Numbered from the stretch's first letter, positions 9,296-18,421 are shown. The stretch is 64,000 bases of DNA from Maricurvus nonylphenolicus (GCF_042854845.1 NZ_AP031498.1:4898001-4962000); one strand, 5' to 3'. Notes: generated from the letters alone by a model not told the origin. Numbers and translations are program-made.

Positions 9296-10552
9296 ATGGA
9301 ATCCATGAACATTGAAATCGACTACACCGCGCATGAAGAAAATGTTACGGCTAATGGTGGCCCCGGTGATTGGGGAGGCCTGAATCCTTTTGAGCCAGAC
9401 TATCGCGTTAACCCCTACCCGCAAATTAACGCATTGCGCGAGAATGACCCCGTCAACCTAACACCGGTAAACACCTGGCGCATTTCTCGGTTTGACGATA
9501 TTGGCCATGTATTGAGGCACGCCAAAACCAGTCAGACCCTGTCAGATGGTAGTTCCCCTGGTTTTAATCCATTGGACGAGCGCGGCAGCTTCCACGATTT
9601 CATGCTGAATAAAGACGGCGAAACCCATGCACGCTTAAGACAGCTTGTCGTACGTTCTCTTAACATGAAAACGGTTAAGAAAATGGAAAACTCGGTAGAA
9701 GAAACCGTTAAAGAAATTATGGATAAGGCCATGGCTGAAGGTGGCTTAGATCTCATCAAAGACATGGCTATGGTGATCCCCTCACGTATGGTTTGCTCGA
9801 TTGTTGGTATTCCCGAAGAAGATCGAGAAATGTTTGATCTGCTGACCGCACAACGCACAAATGCGTTTTTCGGCCGCTTTCTACCGCCAGAGAATCAAAA
9901 AGCTACCGCACAAGCCGGTAACGATATGGCTGATTACTTTGAAGACCTGATTGCCAAGCGAAAAAAGAATCCGGGAGACGATTTAATCAGCGAACTGCTG
10001 TTATCAGCCAAGCAAGATTCAACCCTTTCAGAGTACGATCTCATTTCACAAACCATCGGATTAGTGATTGCTGGTTTTGAAACCACTATCGGTCTGATCG
10101 GTAATGGTACACGCGCTTTACTCGAAAACCCTGATCAACTCGCGATTCTTCGCGATGATCCCAGCAAGGTAAACGCCACAATCGAAGAAGGCCTGCGTTA
10201 TGACACGCCCGTGCATTTCATCTGGCGCGTACTGACCGAACCCTTTGAAGTTGGCGGTAAGATGCTACCCAAAGATGCCGTACTTTGGCTGCATTTGGCT
10301 GCAGGTAATCGCGATCCACGCCGTTTTGAAGACCCCGATACTTTTAACATCCTGCGCGAGAAAAACGCCAACGTATCCTTTGGCGGTGGTGCACATTTCT
10401 GCCTTGGTAACCAACTGGCCAGGATGGAAGCCCGTCATGCGCTGTTAGAGTTTTGTGAGCGCACCAAAGGCGTTACGGTCACTCCCGATGAAATCATTTG
10501 GTCTCCGTCATTCTTTAGAGTTATGGGGCACTACCCTCTCAACTTTTCATAA
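9296..10552 (+). CDS. Cytochrome P450
   Basis: A 418-residue soluble bacterial P450 of class I size. The I-helix oxygen-activation motif AGFETT is at 259-264, the K-helix ExxR at E298-R301 and the haem-ligand loop FGGGAHFCLG at 362-371, with C369 as thiolate ligand. It hydroxylates a hydrophobic substrate, with electrons from a 2Fe-2S ferredoxin such as the one at 609. A GAGG ribosome site 7 bases before 9296 supports the first of two close ATGs. The group (P450cam-like, CYP1xx) is known for terpenoid, steroid and fatty-acid substrates; the exact substrate is not readable here. Confidence 0.95.
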   Translation: MESMNIEIDYTAHEENVTANGGPGDWGGLNPFEPDYRVNPYPQINALRENDPVNLTPVNTWRISRFDDIGHVLRHAKTSQTLSDGSSPGFNPLDERGSFHDFMLNKDGETHARLRQLVVRSLNMKTVKKMENSVEETVKEIMDKAMAEGGLDLIKDMAMVIPSRMVCSIVGIPEEDREMFDLLTAQRTNAFFGRFLPPENQKATAQAGNDMADYFEDLIAKRKKNPGDDLISELLLSAKQDSTLSEYDLISQTIGLVIAGFETTIGLIGNGTRALLENPDQLAILRDDPSKVNATIEEGLRYDTPVHFIWRVLTEPFEVGGKMLPKDAVLWLHLAAGNRDPRRFEDPDTFNILREKNANVSFGGGAHFCLGNQLARMEARHALLEFCERTKGVTVTPDEIIWSPSFFRVMGHYPLNFS

Positions 10553-10601
10553 CCCATAACCAGACTATCGAAATTAGTTCGCAATATTCAGGAGAAAATT
10601 C

Positions 10602-12230
10602 ATGTTGTCCGGTCAAATGATGACACTACCGCTATCGATCACATCGGTCATGCGCTTCGCCGAAAAGGCCCATAAAGATACGGAAATTGTGTCGGTGACC
10701 CCCGACAACCCGAGACATCGCTACACCTATGCTGATGCCTTTCGCCGCGTTCGACAACTGGCCAATGCGTTAAAAGGCAGCGGCGTTGGCTCTGGAGATC
10801 GTGTTGCCACGCTAGCCTGGAATGACCACCGCCACCTTGAGCTGTACTACGGCATTCCCAGCTATGGTGCGGTGTGCCATACCATTAATCCACGCCTCTT
10901 CCCTGAGCAAGTCGAATACATTGTCAACCACGCCGAAAATAAATTGCTGTTTACTGATCCTGCTTTCTTGCCATTGCTGGAAACACTGCAAGGCAAACTT
11001 CCAAGCCTCAAGCAAATTGTCGTATTAACCGACTCTCTGCATATGCCAGAAACCAGTTTGTCCGGTGTCGTGGATTACGAAAGTTATATCGGTAACCAAC
11101 CAGACGCTTTTGACTGGCCTGAACTGGATGAAAATGCAGCCAGTGGGCTGTGTTATACATCTGGCACCACCGGTAATCCCAAAGGCGTTCTTTACAGCCA
11201 CCGCTCCACCTTGTTGCATGCTTATGCCACAATCACACCGGATGTCATGTGCCTATCCAGCCACGATGCGGTATTACCCATCGTCCCCATGTTCCATGTT
11301 AATGCATGGAGCATTCCCTATGCTGCACCTATCGTCGGCAGCAAGCTTGTACTGCCTGGAAGCCAGATGGGCGATAGTGAAACCTTACAGCAATTAATTG
11401 ATAGTGAAGGTGTAACAATATCTGCTGGTGTACCAACGATATGGTTAGCTTTACTCGAATATTTACGCACAACAGGAAAAACACTGGAGAGCCTCAATCG
11501 TGTTGTTGTTGGCGGTGCCGCATGTCCACTTTCGATCATAGGCGAGTTTGAGCAACGCCATAACATTAAAACACTGCAAGGCTGGGGCATGACAGAAACC
11601 AGCCCCTTGGGTGTATTCAATACACTGAAATCTGGTATGGCAAAGCTTCCCAAAGAAGAACTTGATGAGATTAAAGTAAAACAAGGCCGTCCAATCTTTG
11701 GCGTTGATATACGCATTATCGACGAAACTGGCGCCGAACAACCCTGGGATGGCGAGTCCACAGGCGAAGTGCAAGTCAAAGGTAACTGGGTGTGTAACAG
11801 CTACTTCCGCCAGGAAACTGGTGCCCCCTTGAATGATGATGGATTCTTTCCAACAGGCGATGTAGCAAGCATAGACCCACAGGGATTTATGCGAATTACC
11901 GATCGAATTAAAGACGTCATTAAATCGGGAGGCGAGTGGATTAGTTCCATAGATTTGGAAAATGCCGCCATTGGCCACCCTGCAGTAGCAGAAGCCGCCG
12001 TTATTGGCGTTCCTCATGCTAAATGGACTGAAAGGCCCCTATTGATCGTTAAAAAAGTTGACGGTGTCAATGCCGGGAAAGAAGAAATCCTCAGTTTCCT
12101 AGAAGGCAAGGTAGCCAAGTGGTGGATTCCAGATGACGTTCAGTTCATCGATGAAATTCCACACACAGCTACTGGGAAAATCAGTAAAAAGGATCTGCGC
12201 GAAATATTCTCAGATTATTCGGCCGGATAA
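10602..12230 (+). CDS. Acyl-CoA synthetase (AMP-forming ligase)
   Basis: A 542-residue member of the ANL adenylating superfamily. The phosphate loop YTSGTTGNPKGV is at 185-196, the GWGMTETSP motif follows, the hinge region reads TGDVASIDPQGFMRITDR, and the catalytic lysine is K526 in TGKISK near the C-terminus. It activates a carboxylic acid to its CoA thioester for beta-oxidation. Its place after esterase and P450 suggests it activates the acid released by ring opening. A GGAG ribosome site lies before the ATG. Length and motif set resemble medium/long-chain fatty acid ligases. Confidence 0.94.
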   Translation: MLSGQMMTLPLSITSVMRFAEKAHKDTEIVSVTPDNPRHRYTYADAFRRVRQLANALKGSGVGSGDRVATLAWNDHRHLELYYGIPSYGAVCHTINPRLFPEQVEYIVNHAENKLLFTDPAFLPLLETLQGKLPSLKQIVVLTDSLHMPETSLSGVVDYESYIGNQPDAFDWPELDENAASGLCYTSGTTGNPKGVLYSHRSTLLHAYATITPDVMCLSSHDAVLPIVPMFHVNAWSIPYAAPIVGSKLVLPGSQMGDSETLQQLIDSEGVTISAGVPTIWLALLEYLRTTGKTLESLNRVVVGGAACPLSIIGEFEQRHNIKTLQGWGMTETSPLGVFNTLKSGMAKLPKEELDEIKVKQGRPIFGVDIRIIDETGAEQPWDGESTGEVQVKGNWVCNSYFRQETGAPLNDDGFFPTGDVASIDPQGFMRITDRIKDVIKSGGEWISSIDLENAAIGHPAVAEAAVIGVPHAKWTERPLLIVKKVDGVNAGKEEILSFLEGKVAKWWIPDDVQFIDEIPHTATGKISKKDLREIFSDYSAG

Positions 12231-12286
12231 CATGCTTATTGTGGGCCATTAATATCCGGGCCGATCGGAGTAAAAGGGTAGTTCGA

Positions 12287-12718
12287 ATGACGTCAGCCAC
12301 AAAGAAACAGTTACTGGAAGAAATTCTAGATAACACCGCAGAGAAGGTGGGAGACATTACACCTTATGCACTTAAATTGTTTTATACACGCTGCCCTGAG
12401 GCCAAACAAAAATTTGCATCGCTGGGCTACGGGAACGCAAAGAATCTCGAGCTCAGCATGGTAGATGCCGCCCTATATTGCCTGATGGCCTGGCTCTATG
12501 AACCTAACATAGTCCGAAGCAAGCTGGAAAATGCCGTGCCATTACATGATTACTGGGAGGTCTCACTGCTTCACATCATCGAACTGCAAAGGGCTGTTTT
12601 CCATGTGGTGGGCTCCGCAATCGATGATAAGGATACTCAGAAGAAAGAGCTCCTCTCAGAGATTGAAACAAGTGTTCTATCCGCTATTGAAGATATTTCG
12701 CAGGCCGAAACACCTTAA
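12287..12718 (+). CDS. Hypothetical helical protein
   Basis: A 143-residue, apparently all-helical protein that I do not recognise firmly. Segments such as LKLFYTRCPEAKQKF and later YWEVSLLHIIELQRAVFHVV have a faint globin-like look, but no haem residues can be assigned. The frame is open from 12239 with a TTG; the ATG at 12287 has an AAGGG ribosome site 8 bases ahead and is preferred. It lies 56 bases after the CoA ligase in the same direction and may be the tail of that operon. Confidence 0.65.
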   Translation: MTSATKKQLLEEILDNTAEKVGDITPYALKLFYTRCPEAKQKFASLGYGNAKNLELSMVDAALYCLMAWLYEPNIVRSKLENAVPLHDYWEVSLLHIIELQRAVFHVVGSAIDDKDTQKKELLSEIETSVLSAIEDISQAETP

Positions 12719-12750
12719 TACGTTTAACGATCTAGATACAGGATACCGCA

Positions 12751-13020
12751 ATGAAATCCATGGTTACCGAGAAAGACAAAGAATGTCCATTTAACTTTAA
12801 CACCGATGCGTCAACTTTCACGACAGGTGATATTGTGTGCTACCGAGCACCCGAACTACTCGGCGATATGCCTTTTATTGGTGAGCTATTAGAGGTTCAC
12901 GCTGACCATGTTGTGCTTAAACATAAGGGCGAGATGAAAAGTTCTCAGATACCTATTCGTGCAAGCCGTGAAGACTATCCCATTGTGGCAAAAGAAGAGG
13001 CTATGAAAGTCATAAATTAA
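12751..13020 (+). CDS. Small hypothetical protein
   Basis: An 89-residue acidic protein with an AGGA ribosome site ahead of its ATG, 32 bases after the previous gene. The middle (GDIVCYRAPELLGDMPFIGELLEV, split here as GDIVCYRAPE and PFIGELLEV) predicts a small beta fold. It has no recognised domain. A likely last gene of the 7783 operon, since an imperfect hairpin follows. Confidence 0.6.
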   Translation: MKSMVTEKDKECPFNFNTDASTFTTGDIVCYRAPELLGDMPFIGELLEVHADHVVLKHKGEMKSSQIPIRASREDYPIVAKEEAMKVIN

Positions 13021-13030
13021 AACCTATATC

Positions 13031-13057
13031 GACAGACCTTAAGTTTACGGATCTGTC
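13031..13057 (+). terminator. Possible weak terminator hairpin
   Basis: GACAGACC and GGATCTGTC pair imperfectly around a 10-base loop just after the stop of the small gene ending at 13020. The following sequence is CTTATATT, not a good T-run, so this is tentative. Confidence 0.3.
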
Positions 13058-13212
13058 CTTATATTCCAAGTAATTGTCTAAACAACAATAACTTAGCCTG
13101 AACTCCGCAAAAAACCTGCTGCCTCTCTACTAAAGCCTAGACTTTGGGGTATTGCCCACCAAGCAAGGCATCTATACTTAAGCAGTATGATAAAGCTGCT
13201 TTTGATTGCCAT

Positions 13213-14016
13213 ATGAGATCTTGGCTACACATTACTTTGAGCCTACTTACAATTGCGAACGTAGGCCACGCTACGACCTCTGCGGACAACTCCCAAGAGA
13301 CATTGAAAGTCTGCTCATTTGAATTGGCTCCCTATTACTATAAAAGCCAAGAACAGGTACGGGGCATTCTGGTCGACATCATCGATCAAATTAGCGCTAC
13401 CATGGGCCTACAAGCCGACTATGCCATGATGCCGCCGCTACGCTGCGCGCGCCATGTCATCATCGGTAGTATGGATGTCATGCCCTACACCTCAGGTTAC
13501 CTTGAGCAACTGATCTATACGGAAGTCCCCGTGCACTTCTATATCGCTGGCTTTATTGTTAAAGACGACAGTGACTTCAAATCCTATAAAGGCCTGCGGC
13601 AATTCGAAAACAAGAGCGTTGGCATTCTGCGTGGCAACCCGCAATTGGAATTATTACAGCAACACATAAATGTCCAATGGACACAAGTGAATAGTGGCAG
13701 CAGCCAGTGGCGCATGCTGCTGAGTGGACGCTTATCCGCCGCCTACGGTGACCTGATTGCACTGACAGCGCTACCGCCCTACCAAAACAAGCAAATACGC
13801 TTTTTACATCCCGCCTACTCAACCAGCCCTATGTGGATGGGATTCCACCCCTCGCGCAAGATTTGGCGAGACCGATTTAATCGAGAATTAGAACGTATGC
13901 TAAACGACGGCACCATTGCGAAGATCTACCGTAAGCACAGCTCTCTTAGCTTTGAGAAAATTCAGTCATTGGCTAATATTAGTAATGATACACAAGCCCT
14001 TCCCATAGAGCCTTAG
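13213..14016 (+). CDS. Periplasmic solute-binding protein (SBP_bac_3-like)
   Basis: A 267-residue secreted protein. The signal peptide is MRSWLHITLSLLTIANVGHA, with cleavage after residue 20. The rest resembles family 3 extracellular solute-binding proteins: an ELAPYYYKS start, a GILVDIIDQI helix, an SVGILRGNPQ stretch and a C-terminal LNDGTIAKIYRKH segment. The frame could be extended to a TTG at 13144, but only the 13213 ATG gives a proper signal peptide. No permease or ATPase is adjacent, so it may work in sensing or with a distant transporter. The next gene, 16 bases on, encodes a similar protein. Confidence 0.82.
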   Translation: MRSWLHITLSLLTIANVGHATTSADNSQETLKVCSFELAPYYYKSQEQVRGILVDIIDQISATMGLQADYAMMPPLRCARHVIIGSMDVMPYTSGYLEQLIYTEVPVHFYIAGFIVKDDSDFKSYKGLRQFENKSVGILRGNPQLELLQQHINVQWTQVNSGSSQWRMLLSGRLSAAYGDLIALTALPPYQNKQIRFLHPAYSTSPMWMGFHPSRKIWRDRFNRELERMLNDGTIAKIYRKHSSLSFEKIQSLANISNDTQALPIEP

Positions 14017-14032
14017 TCCCAGTGGCCACATA

Positions 14033-14866
14033 ATGACGATATCCGCTTTTCTTGGTGATCTCTCTACCTACATTCGAAGCGTCCTATGGATAGGTATAGC
14101 CGTTGCATCAAGCTACACCCACACAGCCGACATTACCTTTTTAAGCGCATCGCCATTCGACGAGGACATTAAATCAGAAGAGTTCAAAACAACCAATGTG
14201 GGTCACTTACTGATGGATAAAATTTTGTCCGACAGCAAGTATTCACAGGAATTTAAGTCGATGCCCACCCTCAGGGTTCATCAAGCCATCAGCCAAGACA
14301 CCTATCCCAATTGGGTATTTTTAGCGGCAGAGTTTAGTACCTATATTACCTTCCCCGACCTCGCCGAGAAATATGACAAATCAGAAGTGCTATTTCAGCT
14401 ACAATGCGCCATTATCTCAAAACGCAGCAATAAGACCTCCTTTTACGCATTAGATAAAGACAGTAATGCCAGACTGGCAGTGATAGCCCATAAATCGGAA
14501 GTTGACTTAGCCGTAGATTTCTTTGGCATTCCCATCAAACTAACAACGGTAAAGTCTTACAGCAATGGCATTAAAATGTTGCTTGCTGAGCGTGTTGACT
14601 ACCTGGCGATGACAGTAGAAGGTTTTGGCATTGCAGCCGCAGCAGCACAGATTGATAAGGATCTGTTCACCTTATCTGAATGCTCTGACGAACTCTCTGT
14701 AGGCTTGCTTTACTATATTGATAAAAACATGGAGCCTGAGCTAAAAGCATTTATAGAATCAGGCGTAAAAAAGGCAATCAGGGACGGAACCATACAAAAA
14801 CTCTATGATGACTTTTATGGTCCCTACAAAGCAGATTTAGATGTGGTGCCTTACCCTCAGCCGTAA
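14033..14866 (+). CDS. Second periplasmic binding-protein-like protein
   Basis: A 277-residue protein with an N-terminal hydrophobic segment (about 15-27) and a probable cleavage near YTHTA. The C-terminal part (KKAIRDGTIQKLYDDFYGPY) has the end signature of family 3 solute-binding proteins. It starts 16 bases after the previous binding protein, so the two are cotranscribed. The sequences have clearly diverged from each other, so they probably bind different ligands or act as a pair. No transport partners are visible. Confidence 0.75.
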   Translation: MTISAFLGDLSTYIRSVLWIGIAVASSYTHTADITFLSASPFDEDIKSEEFKTTNVGHLLMDKILSDSKYSQEFKSMPTLRVHQAISQDTYPNWVFLAAEFSTYITFPDLAEKYDKSEVLFQLQCAIISKRSNKTSFYALDKDSNARLAVIAHKSEVDLAVDFFGIPIKLTTVKSYSNGIKMLLAERVDYLAMTVEGFGIAAAAAQIDKDLFTLSECSDELSVGLLYYIDKNMEPELKAFIESGVKKAIRDGTIQKLYDDFYGPYKADLDVVPYPQP

Positions 14867-14882
14867 ATTTCATGCTGCCAAT

Positions 14883-14926
14883 AAAAAACCGCTCATCTCT
14901 GCCTCATACGAAACAGAGATGAACGG
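14883..14926 (-). terminator. Rho-independent terminator of the TonB receptor remnant
   Basis: A 13-bp stem (CCGYTCATCTCTG paired with CAGAGATGAACGG) with a 12-base loop spans 14889-14926. On the minus strand it is followed by six Ts (14883-14888). It lies 45 bases after the end of the TonB receptor fragment and still reads as its terminator. Confidence 0.8.
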
Positions 14927-14971
14927 CGTGCATAAAGCATAGCTACATTTTGTTGCTAGAAATGTCCTACT

Positions 14972-15379
14972 TTAGAAACGGTAAGTCGCCTGAACTTCAT
15001 AGCTTCTTGGGGCTTCCATAAAGTAGAAGTAACTACCGGCGAAACCGAGGTTGCCTAATGGAATATCGTTAGGCGCTGTAGCGACTTCTTTATCGGTCAG
15101 GTTTTTACCCAGTAGAGCAACGGACCAGGTTTCATCGTTACCGGCAAGCTGAATGCGGGCATTGACCTTGGTGTAAGCATCCTGACACGTTACAGGGTCA
15201 TTATCGGTAGTGTTGTTGAATTCACCCATATACTGAAGATCGATACCCGCCTTGATATCAATGAAATCAGTCAACTGCGTGCGATATTCAACGCCCAGGT
15301 TACCGGACCATTCTGGTGAGTACTGAGTCTCTTCACCACTAAGATCCTGGGTACAACCCGGACCACCGAATGCCGCCGA
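14972..15379 (-). pseudogene. TonB-dependent receptor C-terminal remnant
   Basis: Only the last 135 or so residues of a TonB-dependent receptor remain in frame. They contain a barrel-loop stretch ETQYSPEWSGNLGVEYR, the LLGKNLTDKEV motif and the terminal EVQATYRF with the aromatic last residue needed for outer-membrane assembly. Upstream in frame there is a TAA at 15380-15382 and no receptor-like sequence in any frame before the next gene at 15525. No start codon with a ribosome site fits. The gene has therefore lost at least four fifths of its length by deletion or rearrangement, while its terminator survives. Confidence 0.8.
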
Positions 15380-15524
15380 TTACGCTGCAGTACATGCGGC
15401 ACCTGATTATCAGGTCGGGTTACAATGAAACCCTTCCTTCGATAACGACCCTGAACATCAATGGTACCGTGAGCTGGTATAAAAAGTCGGCAGCCAAATT
15501 TAATCTGCCAACTTTTAAACATGC

Positions 15525-16088
15525 TTAAGCTTCGGATGCCAGGCCTTCAACATGTTGCCGCATCATGTCGTAACCATCCCCCTGCAACATCGCAGCGCCC
15601 ATTTGTTGAGCCTGCTCACTGGTGATATCCACCCCCAGGCCATCAACAAATCGATTCATATAATTCGCCAGGGAACACACGCTGATAATATCCACAACCG
15701 CGGCTTCGCTATAACCGGCAGAACTTAATCCCTCAACATCAGATTCGACTATTTTCGACGGCGAATTGGAAAGTTTCTGCACAAATGCAAACACCGTCTT
15801 TAAACGCGGTTCAATATCGGCGGCCTCAATATCCTCAACAATCTGGGCAAACTGTTCCTGATCCATACCATAGGCCTGAGCCACTGCCTTGTGAGACTCA
15901 AAACAAAAATGGCAGGCATTTTGATAAGAAGTAAAAGTAAAGATCAGTTCTTTATCCAACTTCGATAGCTCTTCGGTGTCCGACATCACATCAACCATCA
16001 ATGCCATCATTAACGATGCACGTTTAGGAAACGCTTCAAAGATAGTAGGTAAGCTATTACTGCCAAAATTGGGGTATTGAAAACTCAT
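15525..16088 (-). CDS. Carboxymuconolactone decarboxylase / AhpD-like protein
   Basis: A 187-residue helical protein with the AhpD-type redox motif C59-x2-C62-x3-H66 (ACHFCFESH). Family members are peroxidase-type disulfide proteins or decarboxylases. It lies 33 bases after the molybdopterin oxidoreductase gene on the same strand and should be cotranscribed. It might protect that enzyme or remove peroxides or reactive by-products, but its reaction is not readable. A GAGAG ribosome site precedes the ATG. Confidence 0.88.
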   Translation of the reverse strand: MSFQYPNFGSNSLPTIFEAFPKRASLMMALMVDVMSDTEELSKLDKELIFTFTSYQNACHFCFESHKAVAQAYGMDQEQFAQIVEDIEAADIEPRLKTVFAFVQKLSNSPSKIVESDVEGLSSAGYSEAAVVDIISVCSLANYMNRFVDGLGVDITSEQAQQMGAAMLQGDGYDMMRQHVEGLASEA

Positions 16089-16121
16089 ATTGTCTCTCTC
16101 TGATTTGTTTTACATCACTAT

Positions 16122-18293
16122 TTATACTTTATAAACCTTGCACGGCATGCCGCGAAGATGCGGTATCCCCTGTTCAGGATCAATAAACGCAACATCATCA
16201 ATGGTCAGTTGCGCATCGGAGATCTCCCAAGCACTGGAGAGATGTTCTTTGCCTTGTTGCGTTTCAGGCCGCCACCAACCATGAGGTACACGTACAACAC
16301 CTGCTGGCATATTCTCGCGGATTGCCATAAGGCCTTTGACTTTGCCCGCAGGGTTTTCCACATATACCCACTCATTGTCTTCAACCCCTAACGCCTCGGC
16401 ATCTTGCGGGTGAAGAAAGATTTTGGGCTCTGGGTTACGATTTCTCAGTACAGGAATATGACGCTGACCGGTCTGGAAGAATTCATCTTCTCTGACACCG
16501 GTAAACATCATTAACGGATAATCCGCATCCGGTTGAGGGGCTTCGATGTAATAGGGCAAAGGATCGAATCCGAGATCGGCCAAAATGCTGGATTCCAGTT
16601 CAACCTTGCCCGATGGTGTGGCAAAACCGGTTTGCTCATACTTTTTGTAGGCCAACTTAGGGGCATTCATCGCCTTGGTGCGAGAAAATTCCTCAAAACT
16701 TATGCCAAGCTTTTCCAACCGAAGATCATACAACTCTTCTACTGATTGCCAGGGGAAGTATTCCTCAAACCCCATACGTCGTCCCAGGTCACACCAAAAG
16801 TCAAACACACTTCGGCACTCACCCGGTGGCTCGATAGCCTTGTTCGACATCATGATCGCTGATACCCAGCCCAGGGAATCATAAAAGGTGTTGCGCTCTA
16901 CCCAGCTGTCACCCGGCAATACATAATCGGCCAATTGTGCGGTGGGGGTCATAATATGTTCATGTACAACCACTAGATCCTGATTCATCATGCCGTCATA
17001 AATCAGTTTCATGTTCGAATAACCCATCAGGCTATTGTTACCCAAACTGATAAAAGCCTTGACCGGGTATGGCCCCTGCCCCGCCATCGCACGAAAGGTG
17101 CTGTAGGGAACAGCCATAAAACATCCCGTTAGCAGATTAACGTACTCCCTGCCCCAAACACGTTTGGCAGGTTCTTTTAAAGCCTCCATACCGCGGTAGG
17201 TAAAAACCGGATGCTTATCGGCCCCCAGCTGTTTATCCTTTTGCTGCTGGGGCAACATATGATGCAGCTCCAGATCATCCTCAAGCATGATGTCCTGGTT
17301 TAAACCATGCAGAATATCACCGCCTTTGCTGTCTACATTGCCGGTAAGCGCACGTAAAATACATTGCAAGCGGATGGCGGAAGTACTGTTACGCTGTTGG
17401 TCGGTAATCGGGGTCCAGGGAATACAAGCCGACTCGGCTTCGGCATACACTCTGGCAGCCTCGCGAATCAGCTCTTCATCAACACCGGTGATCTCCGCCA
17501 CTCTGGACAGCGGGTACTCCGCAACACGCGCTTTAAGCTCATCAAAACCCACCGTCCAATCGCGAACAAAATCTTTGTCATAGAGCTCTTCTTCAATAAT
17601 GACATTGAGCCAACCCAGACACAGGGCGGCATCGGTGCCCGGTTTTATCGGCAACCAAACATCGGCCAGGTCAGCATTGGAGCTACGACGGGGATCAACA
17701 ACAATTAGCTTGGCGCCTTCTTTTTGCGCTGCCCTTACCTTGTGGTAAATCGGCGTCCAGGAATGTTTACGCGGGTTGTGGCCAAATAGCACCACACATT
17801 TAGTATTTTTAAAATCCGCGTAGGGGAACCAGCCATAGGTCATGCGGTTCACTGCGGCAGTATTCCCCGCACACAGGGCCACGCCGCTAATCCAGTTAGG
17901 GGAACCCAGCAGGTTCATAAAGCGGCGGCCCATGCCATTATCGTTTGAGGTATTCCACTGGCTGGTGGCCACCGCCAGACTTTCCGGGCCATGTTTATCC
18001 ACAACCTGAGACAACTTTTCTGCAATCTCCGTCATGGCCTGCTCCCAGCTGATCTCTTCCCAGCTGTCACCACCACGCTCACCGACACGTTTTAACGGTT
18101 TGGTAATACGGTGCTCACTGGTAAAGCCGACATGGGCGTTCGCGCCTTTCATACAGATATAGTCTTTAATCGGCGCCTTATCGTGGGTGCCAATTTTCAC
18201 CACCTCGCCATCTTTGGACTCCACCACCAGTGGACAGCCAATATCGCAACTGGCACAGACGGCATTGGTTTTTTTGGTTTCAGACACAGTCAT
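16122..18293 (-). CDS. Molybdopterin-dependent oxidoreductase (DMSO reductase family)
   Basis: A 723-residue single-subunit enzyme of the formate dehydrogenase/nitrate reductase superfamily. The N-terminal 4Fe-4S domain has C13, C16, C20 and C47 followed by K49-G50. The middle contains the ALCAGNTAAVN segment near the molybdenum site and FGHNPRKHSW. The C-terminal dinucleotide-binding domain starts around the FTGVREDEFF stretch. There is no Tat signal, so it should be cytoplasmic. No electron-transfer subunits are adjacent, as in the acetylene-hydratase-like and several uncharacterised groups. It is transcribed away from an HxlR regulator, with three palindromes between them. A GAGG ribosome site precedes the ATG. 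Confidence 0.92.
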   Translation of the reverse strand: MTVSETKKTNAVCASCDIGCPLVVESKDGEVVKIGTHDKAPIKDYICMKGANAHVGFTSEHRITKPLKRVGERGGDSWEEISWEQAMTEIAEKLSQVVDKHGPESLAVATSQWNTSNDNGMGRRFMNLLGSPNWISGVALCAGNTAAVNRMTYGWFPYADFKNTKCVVLFGHNPRKHSWTPIYHKVRAAQKEGAKLIVVDPRRSSNADLADVWLPIKPGTDAALCLGWLNVIIEEELYDKDFVRDWTVGFDELKARVAEYPLSRVAEITGVDEELIREAARVYAEAESACIPWTPITDQQRNSTSAIRLQCILRALTGNVDSKGGDILHGLNQDIMLEDDLELHHMLPQQQKDKQLGADKHPVFTYRGMEALKEPAKRVWGREYVNLLTGCFMAVPYSTFRAMAGQGPYPVKAFISLGNNSLMGYSNMKLIYDGMMNQDLVVVHEHIMTPTAQLADYVLPGDSWVERNTFYDSLGWVSAIMMSNKAIEPPGECRSVFDFWCDLGRRMGFEEYFPWQSVEELYDLRLEKLGISFEEFSRTKAMNAPKLAYKKYEQTGFATPSGKVELESSILADLGFDPLPYYIEAPQPDADYPLMMFTGVREDEFFQTGQRHIPVLRNRNPEPKIFLHPQDAEALGVEDNEWVYVENPAGKVKGLMAIRENMPAGVVRVPHGWWRPETQQGKEHLSSAWEISDAQLTIDDVAFIDPEQGIPHLRGMPCKVYKV

Positions 18294-18342
18294 AGTGGGG
18301 CCTCATCACATCCGGAGCAGGGATTGGGGAATCAAAATAATA

Positions 18343-18421
18343 AGTTCCTTTTGGGAACTAAAAATCAATAATAAGTTCCTTTTGGGAACTAAAAACCAAT
18401 ATTAAGTTCCCAAAAGGAACT
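18343..18421. promoter_or_regulatory. Three phased 17-bp palindromes (likely HxlR operators)
   Basis: The palindrome AGTTCCTTTTGGGAACT occurs at 18343-18359 and 18374-18390, and as its exact reverse complement AGTTCCCAAAAGGAACT at 18405-18421. Start-to-start spacing is exactly 31 bp both times, about three helical turns. They fill the gap between the divergent molybdopterin oxidoreductase (start 18293) and HxlR gene (start 18474). The most direct reading is cooperative binding of HxlR dimers on one face of the DNA to control both genes. Confidence 0.85.

Noticed and set aside
15271..15522. Minus-strand frame upstream of the receptor remnant as a separate gene
   Set aside because: It overlaps the receptor coding sequence in another frame, has no ribosome site and no domain, so it is a chance frame.
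15370..15528. Plus-strand frame of 52 codons that might be a transposase tail
   Set aside because: No recognisable transposase motif, no terminal repeats and no ribosome site; it overlaps the end of the AhpD-like gene.
18343..18421. Possible CRISPR array from three regularly spaced repeats
   Set aside because: The repeats are short palindromes with 14-base near-identical A/T-rich gaps, one copy is inverted, no cas genes are near, and they sit in a divergent promoter. Operators fit better.
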